Shown: piece after piece, positions 47,302 through 59,224 of the stretch
Layout of the letters: each line of letters opens with the position of its first letter
Numbering within the stretch: the stretch's first letter is position 1
Assembly (NCBI GenBank): GCA_026003015.1
Contig: BPGL01000001.1
Span: 1,194,717-1,258,716, forward strand
Direction of reading: 5' to 3'
From: Actinomycetota bacterium
GTDB taxonomy: Bacteria; Actinomycetota; UBA4738; HRBIN12
DNA length: 64,000 nt
Notes under the pieces: model-generated
Told to the model about the DNA's origin: nothing
The model's input: the letters and a program-made list of their open reading frames with translations, nothing else
The model's database searches: none
Made by a program: the position numbers and the translations under genes

Positions 47302-47777
47302 GACAGCTTGAGGCCCTCGGCGAGGTCGTCCTTGAACTTCCACAGCGACGCCTGGACCTCCTCGTCGGCGATGCCGATGATCTCGGCCGCCAGGATCGCC
47401 GCGTTCACCGCGGCGTCGACCCCGACCGTGGCGATCGGCACGCCCGTCGGCATCTGCGCCGTGATCGCCAGGGCCTCGTTGCCGACCATCTGGGGGGCCG
47501 TCGCGATCGGCACGCCGATCACGGGCAGGACGGTCCGCGCGGCGACGGCCGCGGCGAGGTGCCCCGACAGGCCGGTGGAGCAGATCACGACCTTCAGGCC
47601 ACGCTCGAAGGCGGTACGCGCGTATTCGTCGACGAGGTCGGGGTTGCGCGAGCTCGACATGATCCGAACCTCGTGGGGGATGCCGAACTTCTCGAGGATC
47701 AGGCCGGCCTGCCGCATGATCGGAAGCTCCGACGGCGAGGCCGCGAGCACCCCGACCTTCGGCGGTTCCTCCGTCAT
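47298..47777 (-). CDS. purE: N5-CAIR mutase (AIR carboxylase catalytic subunit)
   Basis: This 159-residue protein has VGVLAASPSELPIMRQAGLI, then the conserved MSSSRNPDLVDEYA loop and VVICSTGLSGHLAAAVAART. PMVGN-like loops follow (TAPQMVGNEALAITAQMPTG). PurE works with PurK, which is not in the window. Overlaps both neighbours by 4 bp. Confidence 0.93.
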   Translation of the reverse strand: MTEEPPKVGVLAASPSELPIMRQAGLILEKFGIPHEVRIMSSSRNPDLVDEYARTAFERGLKVVICSTGLSGHLAAAVAARTVLPVIGVPIATAPQMVGNEALAITAQMPTGVPIATVGVDAAVNAAILAAEIIGIADEEVQASLWKFKDDLAEGLKLS

Positions 47778-49054
47778 CGTCCCTCTCGTTCCGCCGCGGC
47801 GGCGGCGATGTCGCTGCGTCGATGCATCCCCTCGAAGCGGATCCGCTCGCACGCCTCGTAGGCGCGGGCCCGAGCCTCGCCGATCGTGCCCCCCAGCGCC
47901 GTCACGGCCAGGACCCGTCCGCCCGCGGTCACCACTGTACCGTCGCGGCGCGCCGTGCCCGCGTGGAACACGACCACGCCGGGAACGCGTCCGGCCTCCT
48001 CGAGCCCCTCGATCGGAAACCCGGTGCGGTAGGCGCCCGGGTAGCCGGCGGAGGCGAGGACCACGGTGACCGCGGCCTTTGACCGGAGCCCGACCCGCAC
48101 GCCGGCGAGTTCCCCCGCCGCGCAGGCGGCGAGCAGCTCGCCGAGGTCTCCCTCGATCCGTGGGAGCAGGACCTGCGCCTCCGGATCGCCGAACCGGCAG
48201 TTGAACTCGAGGGTGCGGGGGCCCTCGGCGGTGAGCATCAGGCCGGCGTAGAGCACCCCGGTGTACGGCGTGCCCTCGGCCCGCATCGCCGCCACGGTCG
48301 GGTGGACGACCTCCTGCCAGATCCGCTCCTCCTCGGGCGCGGCCAACCACGCAAGCGGCGCGTAGGCGCCCATGCCCCCGGTGTTCGGACCCGTGTCCGC
48401 GTTGCCGACGCGCTTGAAGTCCTGGGCGAGTCCGAGGTGCACGACCTCCCTGCCGTCGCTGAGCGCGAACGCGGAGACCTCTGGCCCCTCGAGGAGCTCC
48501 TCGACGACGACGGGGTGCCCCGCGTCGCCGAAGGCGTCGCGCACGAGGCAGTCCTCGATCGCGGCCAGCGCGGTTGCCGGCTCCCGGGCCACGACGACGC
48601 CCTTGCCTGCGGCCAGGCCGTCGGCCTTGACGACCGCCCGCCCGCCGAGCTCCTCGACGAAGGCCGCGGCCTCCGCGACCTCCTCGAACGTCCCGGCGCG
48701 CGCGGTCGGGATCGCGTGCGCGGCCATGAGGCGCTTGGCGAACGCCTTCGAGGCCTCCAGGCGCGCGGCGGCGGCCGACGGGCCGAGCACCCGGCGTCCC
48801 CGCTCCCGCAGCGCGTCGGCCAGCCCGGCCACGAGCGGCGCCTCGGGCCCGACGACGGTGAGGTCCGCGTCCAGGTAGTCAACTAACTTGACCAATCCGC
48901 CGACGTCGTCGGCCGCCACGTCGTGGCAGGTCGCGAGGCCCCCGATCCCGGCGTTGCCGGGGGCGGCGTGCAGGTCGTCGACCGACGGGCTCGAAGCCAG
49001 CCGCCAGGCGAGGGCGTGCTCCCGACCGCCGCCTCCGACGACGAGCGCCCTCAC
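47774..49054 (-). CDS. purD: phosphoribosylamine--glycine ligase (GAR synthetase)
   Basis: This 426-residue protein has the N-terminal LVVGGGGREHALAWRLASSP. The ATP-grasp core is RAVVKADGLAAGKGVVVARE with FALSDGREVVHLGLAQDFKR. The purD signature is TGGMGAYAPLAWLAAPEEER with LEFNCRFGDPEAQVLLPRIE. The GTG overlaps the purA stop by 4 bp. Confidence 0.95.
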   Translation of the reverse strand: MRALVVGGGGREHALAWRLASSPSVDDLHAAPGNAGIGGLATCHDVAADDVGGLVKLVDYLDADLTVVGPEAPLVAGLADALRERGRRVLGPSAAAARLEASKAFAKRLMAAHAIPTARAGTFEEVAEAAAFVEELGGRAVVKADGLAAGKGVVVAREPATALAAIEDCLVRDAFGDAGHPVVVEELLEGPEVSAFALSDGREVVHLGLAQDFKRVGNADTGPNTGGMGAYAPLAWLAAPEEERIWQEVVHPTVAAMRAEGTPYTGVLYAGLMLTAEGPRTLEFNCRFGDPEAQVLLPRIEGDLGELLAACAAGELAGVRVGLRSKAAVTVVLASAGYPGAYRTGFPIEGLEEAGRVPGVVVFHAGTARRDGTVVTAGGRVLAVTALGGTIGEARARAYEACERIRFEGMHRRSDIAAAAAEREGR

Positions 49055-50328
49055 GGCCCCACCGCGAGCGTCTGCTCGCGCGCGGGCCCGACGCCGACGG
49101 CGACCACCGGTACCTCGCCGAGCTCTTCGATCGTCCGCACGTACGCGCGCGCCTCCTTCGGGAGGTCGTCGAACGCCCGAGCGTGGCCGAGCTCCTCCTG
49201 CCAGCCCGGCAGCTCCTCCCAGATCGGCTCCGCCCGGTGGAACAGGGTTTGGTTCGGCGGCACGTCCTCGAAGCGCTGTCCCTCGGCTCGGTAGGCGACG
49301 CAGATCTTGATCCTGTCGAAGCCGGAGAGCACGTCCAGCTTCGTGAGGAACAGCTCCGTCAGCCCGTTCAGCCGCGCGGCGTAGCGCAGGACGACGGCGT
49401 CGAACCAGCCGCACCGTCGAGGCCGTCCCGTCACCGTGCCGAACTCCCGCCCACGCTCGGCCATGCGCTCCCCGTCGGGCCCGAGCTCCTCGGTCGGGAA
49501 CGGGCCGGCGCCCACCCGCGTGACGTAGGCCTTCGTGATCCCGATGACCCGCTCGACGTGGCGCGGTCCGAAGCCGGCCGACGCGCACGCGTAGCCGGCC
49601 ACCGGCGTCGAGGACGTGACGAAGGGGTAGGTGCCGTGGTCCAGATCGAGCATCGTGCCCTGAGCCCCCTCGAGCATCACGTGCTCGCCCCCCGCGAGCG
49701 CCTCGTGCAGGAGCTTCGCCGTGTCGGCGACGTAGGGGCGCAGCCGCTGCGCGTAGGCGAGGTGATCGGCGACGATGCGCTCGGGGTCCACGGGCAGCCG
49801 CCCGTAGACCTTCGTGAGGATCTGGTTCTTCTCCTTCAGCACGACGTCGAGCTTCGCTCGGAAGATCTGCTCGTCGTAGAGGTCCTGGACCCGGATCCCG
49901 ACGCGCGCCGCCCGGTCCGCGTAGGCGGGCCCGATCCCCCGCTTCGTCGTGCCGAGCGCGTTGGAGCCGAGGAACCGCTGCGTCACCTTCTCGAGCTCCA
50001 GGTGGTAGGGCATGATCAGGTGCGCGTTCAGGCTGAGCCGCAGCCGGGAGACGTCCAGGCCCGCCTCGGTGAGGCGATCCAGCTCATCGAGCAGGACCGC
50101 CGGGTCGACGACGACGCCGCCGGCGATCACCGGGGTGATGTGCGGGTAGAGGATCCCGCTCGGCACCAGGTTGAGCTTGAGCAGACGTCCCTCGGCCACG
50201 ATCGTGTGACCGGCGTTGTTGCCCCCCTGGTAGCGAACGACGTAGCGGGTGCGATCGGCCAGGTAGTCGACGGCCTTGCCCTTGCCCTCGTCGCCCCACT
50301 GGGTCCCGAGCACGATCGTGGCCGGCAT
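49051..50328 (-). CDS. purA: adenylosuccinate synthase
   Basis: This 425-residue protein has the GTP-binding start ATIVLGTQWGDEGKGKAVDY, the YQGGNNAGHTIVAEG loop, LGTTKRGIGPAYADRAARVG and the GGEHVMLEGAQGTMLDLDHG helix. First gene of the purine cluster on its strand. A TAGACT -10-like box sits 8 nt before the ATG, suggesting a leaderless transcript. Confidence 0.95.
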   Translation of the reverse strand: MPATIVLGTQWGDEGKGKAVDYLADRTRYVVRYQGGNNAGHTIVAEGRLLKLNLVPSGILYPHITPVIAGGVVVDPAVLLDELDRLTEAGLDVSRLRLSLNAHLIMPYHLELEKVTQRFLGSNALGTTKRGIGPAYADRAARVGIRVQDLYDEQIFRAKLDVVLKEKNQILTKVYGRLPVDPERIVADHLAYAQRLRPYVADTAKLLHEALAGGEHVMLEGAQGTMLDLDHGTYPFVTSSTPVAGYACASAGFGPRHVERVIGITKAYVTRVGAGPFPTEELGPDGERMAERGREFGTVTGRPRRCGWFDAVVLRYAARLNGLTELFLTKLDVLSGFDRIKICVAYRAEGQRFEDVPPNQTLFHRAEPIWEELPGWQEELGHARAFDDLPKEARAYVRTIEELGEVPVVAVGVGPAREQTLAVGP

Positions 50329-50336
50329 GCGGGGCC

Positions 50337-50342
50337 AGTCTA
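50337..50342 (-). promoter_or_regulatory. -10 box TAGACT for the purA promoter (leaderless)
   Basis: It lies in true intergenic DNA, 8 nt before the purA ATG, with no ribosome site between. No strong -35 is seen. Confidence 0.4.
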
Positions 50343-50531
50343 CCCGTCGGGCCTCGGCGGCTCGCGCGCCGCCCGTTTCCGCCAAGCGGGTGGATCCGCC
50401 ATAGGTTCGCCATGCGATCTCGACCTTCGACCCATGGAGGCGAACGGCCGGGGTTGTTAGGCTCCGGAGATCACCAGACCGGTCGATCGGACCGACGGGC
50501 CGCCCGCCTGGCGGCCCGGCCGAGGAGAGGT

Positions 50532-51737
50532 ATGACGATCCGCCTGCGCAACCGTCACGCCGACGACCCCGTCGACCTGATCGAGGTCGACGGGGAGTTC
50601 TGCGTCCCCTACGAGGCGGGGCAGCGCCGCTACATCCTCGACCTCGGCCCGTTCGGGCGCGTCGAGCGGAGCTGGCGCACCATCGCGGCGAAGATCGCCC
50701 TGTTCGTGCCGGCCCTGTTCCTGTTCATCCTCGCCGTGCAGCTGATGAAGGCCGGAGCGAACGCGGTCGGCCCGCAGATCGAAGGCCGCTTCCCCTTCGC
50801 CAACGGCATCTCCACCCTGGGCGCCGGATGGCTCGGAGCCTACTTCGTCCTCTCGGGCTCGCCCGTGGCGGCGACCGCGATCAGCCTGTTCGGCGCAGAC
50901 GTGCTCACGAAGCTGCAGACCTTCACGATGCTGTCGGGATCGCGCCTGGGAGCGTCCTTCATCGTGCTGCTCACCGGCTTCATCTACGCGACACGGAGCA
51001 AGCGCGGGCGCGTCGGGTCGCTGGGGATCGGGATCCAGGCGATGACGATGACCGCCCTCGTGTACGTGCCGGGGATGCTCATCGGCTACGCGATCATGCG
51101 CGCCGGGCTCCTCGACGGCCTCACCTGGCACGCCTCCTCCGAGCTCGAGGCCGTGCTCTCACGCCTGTGGGGGCCGATCGTGGACCTCATCGAGGGCCTC
51201 GTGCCGGGCTGGGCGCTGTTCCCGGTCGGGCTCGTGGTCATCCTCGCCTCCTTCCACCTACTGGACCGGGTCCTGCCCGAGGTGAACGGGGACGCGACCG
51301 CCTCGAAGCGGCGCGCGTGGCTGACGCAGCCCTGGACGATGTTCGCGCTCGGATGCCTCGTCGCGACCCTCACCCTGTCGGTCTCGGTCGCCCTCACGGT
51401 GCTCGTGCCCCTCGCGAGCAAGGGGCTCGTGAAGCGCGACGAGGCTCTCCCCTACATCATGGGGGCGAACATCACGACGCTCGCGGACACCCTCGTCGTC
51501 GCGATGCTCCAGTCGACGCCCGTGGCGGCCCAGATCGTCCTGGCCGAGGCGATCGGCGTGACGATCGTGTCGGTCGCGATCCTGGCCTTCGCCTACGACC
51601 GCGTGAAGGCGGGCGTGATCGCCCTCGACGACTGGCTCGTCGCGAGCAACGCGCGGCTCGCCGCTTTCGTCGGCGTGCTGTTCCTGCTGCCGATCACGTT
51701 CCTGCTGACCGGGCTCGTGTACACGACGCAGGGCTGA
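50532..51737 (+). CDS. Na+/phosphate cotransporter-like membrane protein
   Basis: This 401-residue protein has about nine hydrophobic helices in a duplicated arrangement. The repeats contain SGSPVAATAISLFGADVLTK then LSGSRLGASFIVLLTGF, and the second-half counterpart PYIMGANITTLADTLVVAML with QSTPVAAQIVLAEAIGV. Paired substrate-binding QSS/GxN-type loops like these are the hallmark of the NptA/PNaS family. No PhoU domain is attached. Start has gaggagag upstream. Transport of phosphate is inferred from family. Confidence 0.75.
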   Translation: MTIRLRNRHADDPVDLIEVDGEFCVPYEAGQRRYILDLGPFGRVERSWRTIAAKIALFVPALFLFILAVQLMKAGANAVGPQIEGRFPFANGISTLGAGWLGAYFVLSGSPVAATAISLFGADVLTKLQTFTMLSGSRLGASFIVLLTGFIYATRSKRGRVGSLGIGIQAMTMTALVYVPGMLIGYAIMRAGLLDGLTWHASSELEAVLSRLWGPIVDLIEGLVPGWALFPVGLVVILASFHLLDRVLPEVNGDATASKRRAWLTQPWTMFALGCLVATLTLSVSVALTVLVPLASKGLVKRDEALPYIMGANITTLADTLVVAMLQSTPVAAQIVLAEAIGVTIVSVAILAFAYDRVKAGVIALDDWLVASNARLAAFVGVLFLLPITFLLTGLVYTTQG

Positions 51738-51752
51738 GCGCCCCGACGGCGC

Positions 51753-52037
51753 CTACCGTTCCTCGGCGGCCCGGAGGTTGCGGTCGTCCTCCATCCGAAC
51801 CCAGGTCTCGAGCAGGGCTGCCGAGAACGCCTCCATGAAGCACACCGCGACCCCGGCGAGGACGCCGACGCGGAACGAGAGCCCGGCCACGAGCTCGGAG
51901 CAGCGGGCGAGCGCGCCCGGCTCGGAGACCGGGCACGCGTCGCCGCCGACCGACCGCGCGACCCCGCCGACGGCCACGCCGACGACGACGGCCGCCGCGG
52001 CCGTGGCCCACATCCTCGACGAGCGGACGATCGACAC
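51753..52037 (-). CDS. small membrane protein of unknown function
   Basis: About 94 residues with two hydrophobic helices (WATAAAAVVVGVAVGGVARS and FRVGVLAGVAVCFMEAFSAA) and two Cys between them (GDACPVSEPGALARCSELV). It is divergent from the MFS gene. The GTG at 52037 is preferred because the longer version would overlap that gene. Function unknown. Confidence 0.55.
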   Translation of the reverse strand: MSIVRSSRMWATAAAAVVVGVAVGGVARSVGGDACPVSEPGALARCSELVAGLSFRVGVLAGVAVCFMEAFSAALLETWVRMEDDRNLRAAEER

Positions 52038-52073
52038 CGACGGCGCTCCCCGAACCTCCGGTTCCCCGCCCGG

Positions 52074-52079
52074 TAGTCT
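52074..52079 (+). promoter_or_regulatory. -10-like box TAGTCT before the MFS gene
   Basis: It ends 11 nt before the GTG at 52091, with no Shine-Dalgarno sequence between. Another leaderless-type promoter. Confidence 0.3.
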
Positions 52080-52090
52080 GGCAAACCACC

Positions 52091-53404
52091 GTGGCGACCG
52101 AACAGGCAGGGCGCCCTGCACGCCGGGGCGCGCTTCGCGCCGCTCCGGGCCTGCTCCGCCGCAACCGGGACTTCCGGCGGCTGTTCCTCGCGTCGGTGAT
52201 CTCGCTGGGGGGCGACTGGTTCCTGTTCGTCGCGGTGGGATCGCTGATCGTGGAGACGACCGAGCGGGCCCTCGTCGTCGGCCTCGCGATCGCCTGCCAG
52301 GAGCTCGCCTTCTTCGCGGCCTCGCCCGTGGCCGGGGTCCTCGCCGACCGGCTCGACCGCCGACGGCTCATGATCGCCTGCGACCTCGCCCGGTCCGGGG
52401 CCTGTCTGGGGTTCCTCGCCGTCGGGGAGACGACCCTGTGGCTCGCGTTCCCCCTGCTCGCGGTCCTGTCGATGTTCGCCGCCCCCTTCGACGCCGCCTC
52501 GACCGCCGCGATCCCGAACCTCGTCGCCGCCGAGGACCTGCCGGTGGCCAACGCGCTCGCCGGGTCGCTGTGGGGCACGATGCTCGCGATCGGCGCGGCG
52601 CTCGGCGGAGCGGCCTCGTTCGCCCTGGGCCACGACGCCGCCTTCTGGATCGACGCGGCCTCGTTCCTGGTGTCCGCGGCGCTGATCGCGAGGATCCGCG
52701 GCGCCACCGCCGTGCGCGACGGACGCGACGGCGCGCCGCCCTCGCTGCTGTCGGCGGCCCTCGACACGGTCCGCTACGCCCGGGGCGATCGACGCGTGGT
52801 CGCGCTGCTCGCGGTCAAGGGCGGCTTCGGGTTCTCGGCGGGCGTGCTCGCCCTGATCCCCGTGTTCGCCCACCGGGTCTTCGGCGCCGGCGAGGTCGGG
52901 TTCGGGTTGCTCATGGCCGCCCGGGGCGTGGGGGCGCTGGTCGGCCCGTTCCTCGGCCACGGGATCTCCGGGGCCCGCCACGAGCGCCTGTGGCAGGCGA
53001 TCGGGCTCTCCCTGCTCGCGTTCGGTCTCGGCTACCTGGCGCTCGGCTTGGCGCCCGCCCTGTGGGTGGCCGCGCTCGCGATCCTGTTCGCCCACCTGGG
53101 AGGCGGGTCCCAGTGGGTGCTGTCCACGTTCGGGCTGCAGGTCCTCGTGCCCGACCGGATCCGGGGACGGGTCTTCGGGCTCGATTTCGCCCTCATCACG
53201 CTCTCGCTGGCGCTGTCGAGCGTCGCGGCGTCCGCGATCGCGGACGCGATCGGCCCGCGACGAGCGGCGTTCATCCTCGCGGGGGTCGCGGTCGCGTGGT
53301 CGGTCACCTGGTGGGTGGCGACGCGCTCGGCGCGCCGCGCGCCCCTGGAGCTCGCGCCGCCGAGCGCCGAGCCGCCGCCGCACGCGACGATCGCGATCGA
53401 GTGA
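52091..53404 (+). CDS. MFS transporter, enterobactin-exporter-like (DHA3 type)
   Basis: This 437-residue protein has 12 hydrophobic segments, starting NRDFRRLFLASVISLGGDWF. The MFS signature GVLADRLDRRRLMIACDLAR lies in loop 2-3, and FDAASTAAIPNLVAAEDLPV then NALAGSLWGTMLAIGAALGG in the middle. These are features of the DHA3 efflux group. Substrate unknown. The C-terminal tail is Pro/Ala rich. Confidence 0.85.
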   Translation: MATEQAGRPARRGALRAAPGLLRRNRDFRRLFLASVISLGGDWFLFVAVGSLIVETTERALVVGLAIACQELAFFAASPVAGVLADRLDRRRLMIACDLARSGACLGFLAVGETTLWLAFPLLAVLSMFAAPFDAASTAAIPNLVAAEDLPVANALAGSLWGTMLAIGAALGGAASFALGHDAAFWIDAASFLVSAALIARIRGATAVRDGRDGAPPSLLSAALDTVRYARGDRRVVALLAVKGGFGFSAGVLALIPVFAHRVFGAGEVGFGLLMAARGVGALVGPFLGHGISGARHERLWQAIGLSLLAFGLGYLALGLAPALWVAALAILFAHLGGGSQWVLSTFGLQVLVPDRIRGRVFGLDFALITLSLALSSVAASAIADAIGPRRAAFILAGVAVAWSVTWWVATRSARRAPLELAPPSAEPPPHATIAIE

Positions 53405-53427
53405 GGTCGCGGCGGCCCCGGAGGCCC

Positions 53428-54171
53428 TCAGGCGCCGTCCGGGGACGGCGGCCGGTCGCCGGCGGGCGGCGCGGGCGGGGACTCGGGGACCGCCGGCGGG
53501 GTCGGCCCGGCGGGCGGGGGCGGCGGGGGGCCGCCCGCAGGCGGGGGGCCGCCCGCAGGCGGGGGGCCGCCCGCAGGCGGGGGGCCCACCGGGCCCGGCG
53601 CGGCGCCCGCGAAGCTCACGCGGGGCACGCCCTCCTCGCCCCGCAGCGCGTCGTCGACCTCGAAGAACTCCTCGAGGCCGAAGCCGAACACCCGGGCGAC
53701 GATCATCGAGGGGAACGCCTGCACCCGACGGTTGTAGTCGCGGACGTTGGCGTTGTAGAAGCGCCGCGCCGTCTGGAGGCGGTCCTCGGTGTTCGCGAGC
53801 TCGGCCTGCAGGCTGAGGAAGGACTGGTTCGCCTTGAGGTCCGGATAGTTCTCGACCACGGCGAACAGCTGCCGGAGCGCCGCGACGAGCGGCCCCTCCG
53901 CGGCGGCCTGCTCGGCCGGCGAGCCCGTCGCGGCCGTCGCCATCGATCGGGCCCGCGTGACGTTCTCGAGCACCTCGCGCTCGTGCGACGCGTAGCCGCG
54001 CACCGTCTCGACGAGGTTCGGGATCAAGTCGTAGCGGCGGCGGAGCTCGGTGTCGATGTTGGCCCAGGCGTCGCGGATCAGGTTCCGTTGGGAGACGAAG
54101 CGGTTGTAGCTCACGATGCCGCCGACCACGACGACGGCGGCCACGACCAGGATCGCGATCAGGACCTCCAC
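53428..54171 (-). CDS. LemA-family membrane protein with proline-rich tail
   Basis: This 247-residue protein has an N-terminal transmembrane helix (LIAILVVAAVVVVGGIVSYN), then NRFVSQRNLIRDAWANIDTE, LRRRYDLIPNLVETVRGYAS and FFEVDD, all typical of LemA. A long helical domain follows. The last 60 residues are Pro/Gly/Ala low complexity with three identical 6-residue units (PPPAGG), not part of the usual family. Function of LemA proteins is not settled. Confidence 0.88.
   Translation of the reverse strand: MEVLIAILVVAAVVVVGGIVSYNRFVSQRNLIRDAWANIDTELRRRYDLIPNLVETVRGYASHEREVLENVTRARSMATAATGSPAEQAAAEGPLVAALRQLFAVVENYPDLKANQSFLSLQAELANTEDRLQTARRFYNANVRDYNRRVQAFPSMIVARVFGFGLEEFFEVDDALRGEEGVPRVSFAGAAPGPVGPPPAGGPPPAGGPPPAGGPPPPPPAGPTPPAVPESPPAPPAGDRPPSPDGA
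53525..53578 (-). repeat. three tandem 18-bp repeats inside the LemA gene
   Basis: The unit ggggggccgcccgcaggc occurs three times in a row, in frame, and encodes the PPPAGG repeat. A fourth, degenerate start follows. The run is prone to slippage. Confidence 0.85.
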
Positions 54172-54201
54172 GGGGCCTCCTCCTCTGGGGCTCTGGGGAG
54201 C

Positions 54202-54972
54202 CTACCCCGTCTCCGGGGCCGACGCATCCGGCTCGCCCGATCCGATCGGCTCGCGCGACCAGTGTCCCTGCAGCCAGCGGCCCTCGTACGGGCTCCGTTC
54301 GGGCCGCGGGGGGAAGAGGGACCCCAGCACGCCCGGCACGGCGTCGCGCAGGGCCCGTGCGGCCTCGAGCAGCGACACGACCCCCCCGGGCGAGAGCTCG
54401 GGGCCGAACAACAGGATCCGGTCCTCGCACGCCGCGACGGCGGTGCGGCTCGGCAGCGCGAGCATCGCGCGCATCATCCGCTGGTCGCAGAACGCGATCG
54501 CGAAGCCGCGGTCCTCGCTCCACACCCGGAACCGACGGTTGAACGCCTCCAGATCCAGATCGATCTCGTCGCCCAGCAGGGGCCGGGCGATCGCGTCGGC
54601 GAACCGCTCGGATCGCACGAGCAGCCGTGGACACGAGGCCGCCACCGCGGCCACCGCGCAGGAGCGGCGTCGGACGCCGACCGGCCCTGCGGATGGCTCG
54701 GACGGGCGATGCGCGTCCTCGACGAGGAGGTCGAAGGCCCGGACCTCGGGGTCGCGGGGGTCCCACACGAGGTTCTCGGCACGCAGCCACCGGCCCGACA
54801 CCGCCCAGCGGAAGGGCAGCCAGGCGGCCTCCTCGGCGCCCGCGGGCAGGAACCGGAGCCCCGCCCGGTGGCACAAGCGCATGAGGTGGTGCTGCCGGAG
54901 ACGACCGCGGGCCGTCCGCCACGCGGCGACGCCGGCCGCGAGCAGGAGCCCGAGCCCGATCGCGACCTCCAC
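54202..54972 (-). CDS. membrane-anchored protein of unknown function (DUF3137-like layout)
   Basis: This 256-residue protein has one N-terminal helix (EVAIGLGLLLAAGVAAW). A soluble domain contains LRAENLVWDPRDPEVRAFDL and RRFRVWSEDRGFAIAFCDQR (a variable FNRRFRV...FCDQRMM block). LLFGPELSPGGVVSLLEAAR follows. The FNRRFRVWSED and the 'f..f.l...d..fa' pattern resemble DUF3137-type proteins. It lies 30 bp upstream of lemA in the same direction. Confidence 0.6.
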   Translation of the reverse strand: MEVAIGLGLLLAAGVAAWRTARGRLRQHHLMRLCHRAGLRFLPAGAEEAAWLPFRWAVSGRWLRAENLVWDPRDPEVRAFDLLVEDAHRPSEPSAGPVGVRRRSCAVAAVAASCPRLLVRSERFADAIARPLLGDEIDLDLEAFNRRFRVWSEDRGFAIAFCDQRMMRAMLALPSRTAVAACEDRILLFGPELSPGGVVSLLEAARALRDAVPGVLGSLFPPRPERSPYEGRWLQGHWSREPIGSGEPDASAPETG

Positions 54973-55042
54973 ATCCGGGTCGTCGGCACGCGCGGCCGGC
55001 CCCTTGATCGCGCCCGCCCGCCGCGCCCGGATCGCGCCCGCC

Positions 55043-57622
<2,580 letters not shown>

Positions 57623-57623
57623 C

Positions 57624-58037
57624 TCAGCGACGCACCTCCCACGGCGGAAGGATCACGCTGCGCAGCGGCAGGATCGAGCCGACGGACTCGCGACGACGCG
57701 CCACCCGTCGGGCCAGGCGAAGCTGCCGTTCGAGGTCGGCCACCCGCTCGCGCAGCGCGTCGATCTCGGCCTGCATCTCCATGATGAGCTTCACCCCCGC
57801 GAGGTTCACCCCGCGCCGCTGGGTCAGGTCCTGGATCAGCTGCAGGCGCTCGATGTCCCGCTCAGAGTAGCGCCGAGCGTTGCCCGAGGAGCGCTTCGGA
57901 CGCAGCAGGCCCTTCCGCTCGTACTCGCGGAGCGTCTGCGGGTGCATGCCGGCCAGCTCCGCCGCCACGCTGATCACGTACACGGCGCGCTCGCTCGCGC
58001 CGCGCCCGTCCGTCGACCGGGAACCGTCGTCCACCAT
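57624..58037 (-). CDS. hspR: HspR, MerR-type repressor of heat-shock genes
   Basis: This 137-residue protein has a winged helix [20 protein letters not shown] followed by [20 protein letters not shown] and [20 protein letters not shown]. The following coiled coil is a standard MerR dimerisation helix. HspR binds HAIR sites upstream of dnaK and clpB, with DnaK as co-repressor. It lies 9 bp after dnaJ. Confidence 0.92.
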   Translation of the reverse strand: MVDDGSRSTDGRGASERAVYVISVAAELAGMHPQTLREYERKGLLRPKRSSGNARRYSERDIERLQLIQDLTQRRGVNLAGVKLIMEMQAEIDALRERVADLERQLRLARRVARRRESVGSILPLRSVILPPWEVRR

Positions 58038-58046
58038 CGCGCCCTC

Positions 58047-59181
58047 CTACGCCACGCCCAGCTTCGCCCGCGGGGAGCGTCCGCCGGCGCGCTGCAGCTC
58101 CTCGAGCAGCTCCCGCTCCCGCCGGGAGGGCCGCTCGGGCACCTCGATGTGGACGGTGGCGAGCAGGTCGCCCCGTCCGCCCCGCCGCGGCGCTCCCTTG
58201 CCCCGGATCCGGAACGTCTTGCCGCACGGGGTGCCCGGCGGGATCCGCAGGGTCACGGGCCCGTCGAGCGTGGGGACCTGCACCTCGGCGCCCAACGCGG
58301 CCTCCGGGTAGGTGAGCGGCAGCCGCACCGTGAGGTCGTCACCCCGCCGACCGAACACGGGATGGGCCTCGACGTCGACGCGCACGAACAGGTCGCCGGG
58401 CGGCACGCCGGGCCCGCCCGGCTCGCCCTTGCCGGCGAGACGGATCGTCGCGCCGTCCTTGACCCCGGCCGGAACCTTCACCCGCAGGCGCCGGGTCCGC
58501 CGCTCCGCGCCCGTCCCCTTGCAGGTGGAGCAGGGGGTCTCGACGACCCGGCCGGTCCCCTCGCAGCCGGGGCAGGGCTGGGACATCGAGAAGAACCCCC
58601 GGTCGACCGCGACCTGAGCCGGTCCCGCCGCAGCGCGGACAGACCGCGGGCGCCGTCCCGGGGGCCGCCCCCGTCCCCCGGCACGCCGAGCACGGCGCGT
58701 GGCCCGAGATCCGCACCGGCACGGTCGTCCCCCGCATCGCGTCCTCGAACCGGACGCGCACCCGGGTCTCGAGGTCCGCGCCGCGGCGGGGTCGCGGACG
58801 CCGCCCGCCGATCCCGCCGAACACCCCCCCGAGCAGGTCTTCCAGGTCGAACCCGCCGACGCCGCCGAACCCCGCGCCGGCCCGACCGAACCCCGCGCCG
58901 ACGCCGGGGCCGAACCCCGCGCCGACGCCCGCCGCGGCCATGTCCCGCACCCGGTCGTAGCGCGCCCGGACCTCCGGGTCGCTCAGGACGTCGTAGGCCG
59001 CGGAGATCTCCTTGAACCGTTCCTCAGCCTCCGGATCGCCTCGGTTCGCGTCCGGGTGGTACCGCTGGGCGAGCTTCCGGTAGGCCTTCTTGATCTCCTG
59101 CGCGGAGGCGTTGCGGGGCACGCCCAGGATCGCGTAGTAGTCCTTCTCGAACCACTCGCGCCTCACCTCCTCCTCGGGCAT
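58047..59181 (-). CDS. dnaJ: DnaJ/Hsp40 co-chaperone (one frameshift)
   Basis: The J domain is [20 protein letters not shown], then [20 protein letters not shown] with the HPD motif intact. A Gly-rich linker and a zinc-finger domain follow. Visible CxxCxGxG repeats are [18 protein letters not shown], then CPGCEGTG and CSTCKGTG. The frame breaks near 58600 between the second and third repeat. One extra base explains it. The C-terminal substrate domain follows intact. Since the gene is a core chaperone, the break is probably a sequence error. Confidence 0.92.
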
Positions 59182-59224
59182 CCCTCGATCGCCTCCTTCC
59201 GATGGCCACGCGCCCCGACGGCGC

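Noticed and set aside
45382-48069. 895-residue open frame on the plus strand across purB to purE
   Set aside because: It is antisense to several well-recognised purine genes and has no family-like motif. Long open antisense frames are expected at this GC content.
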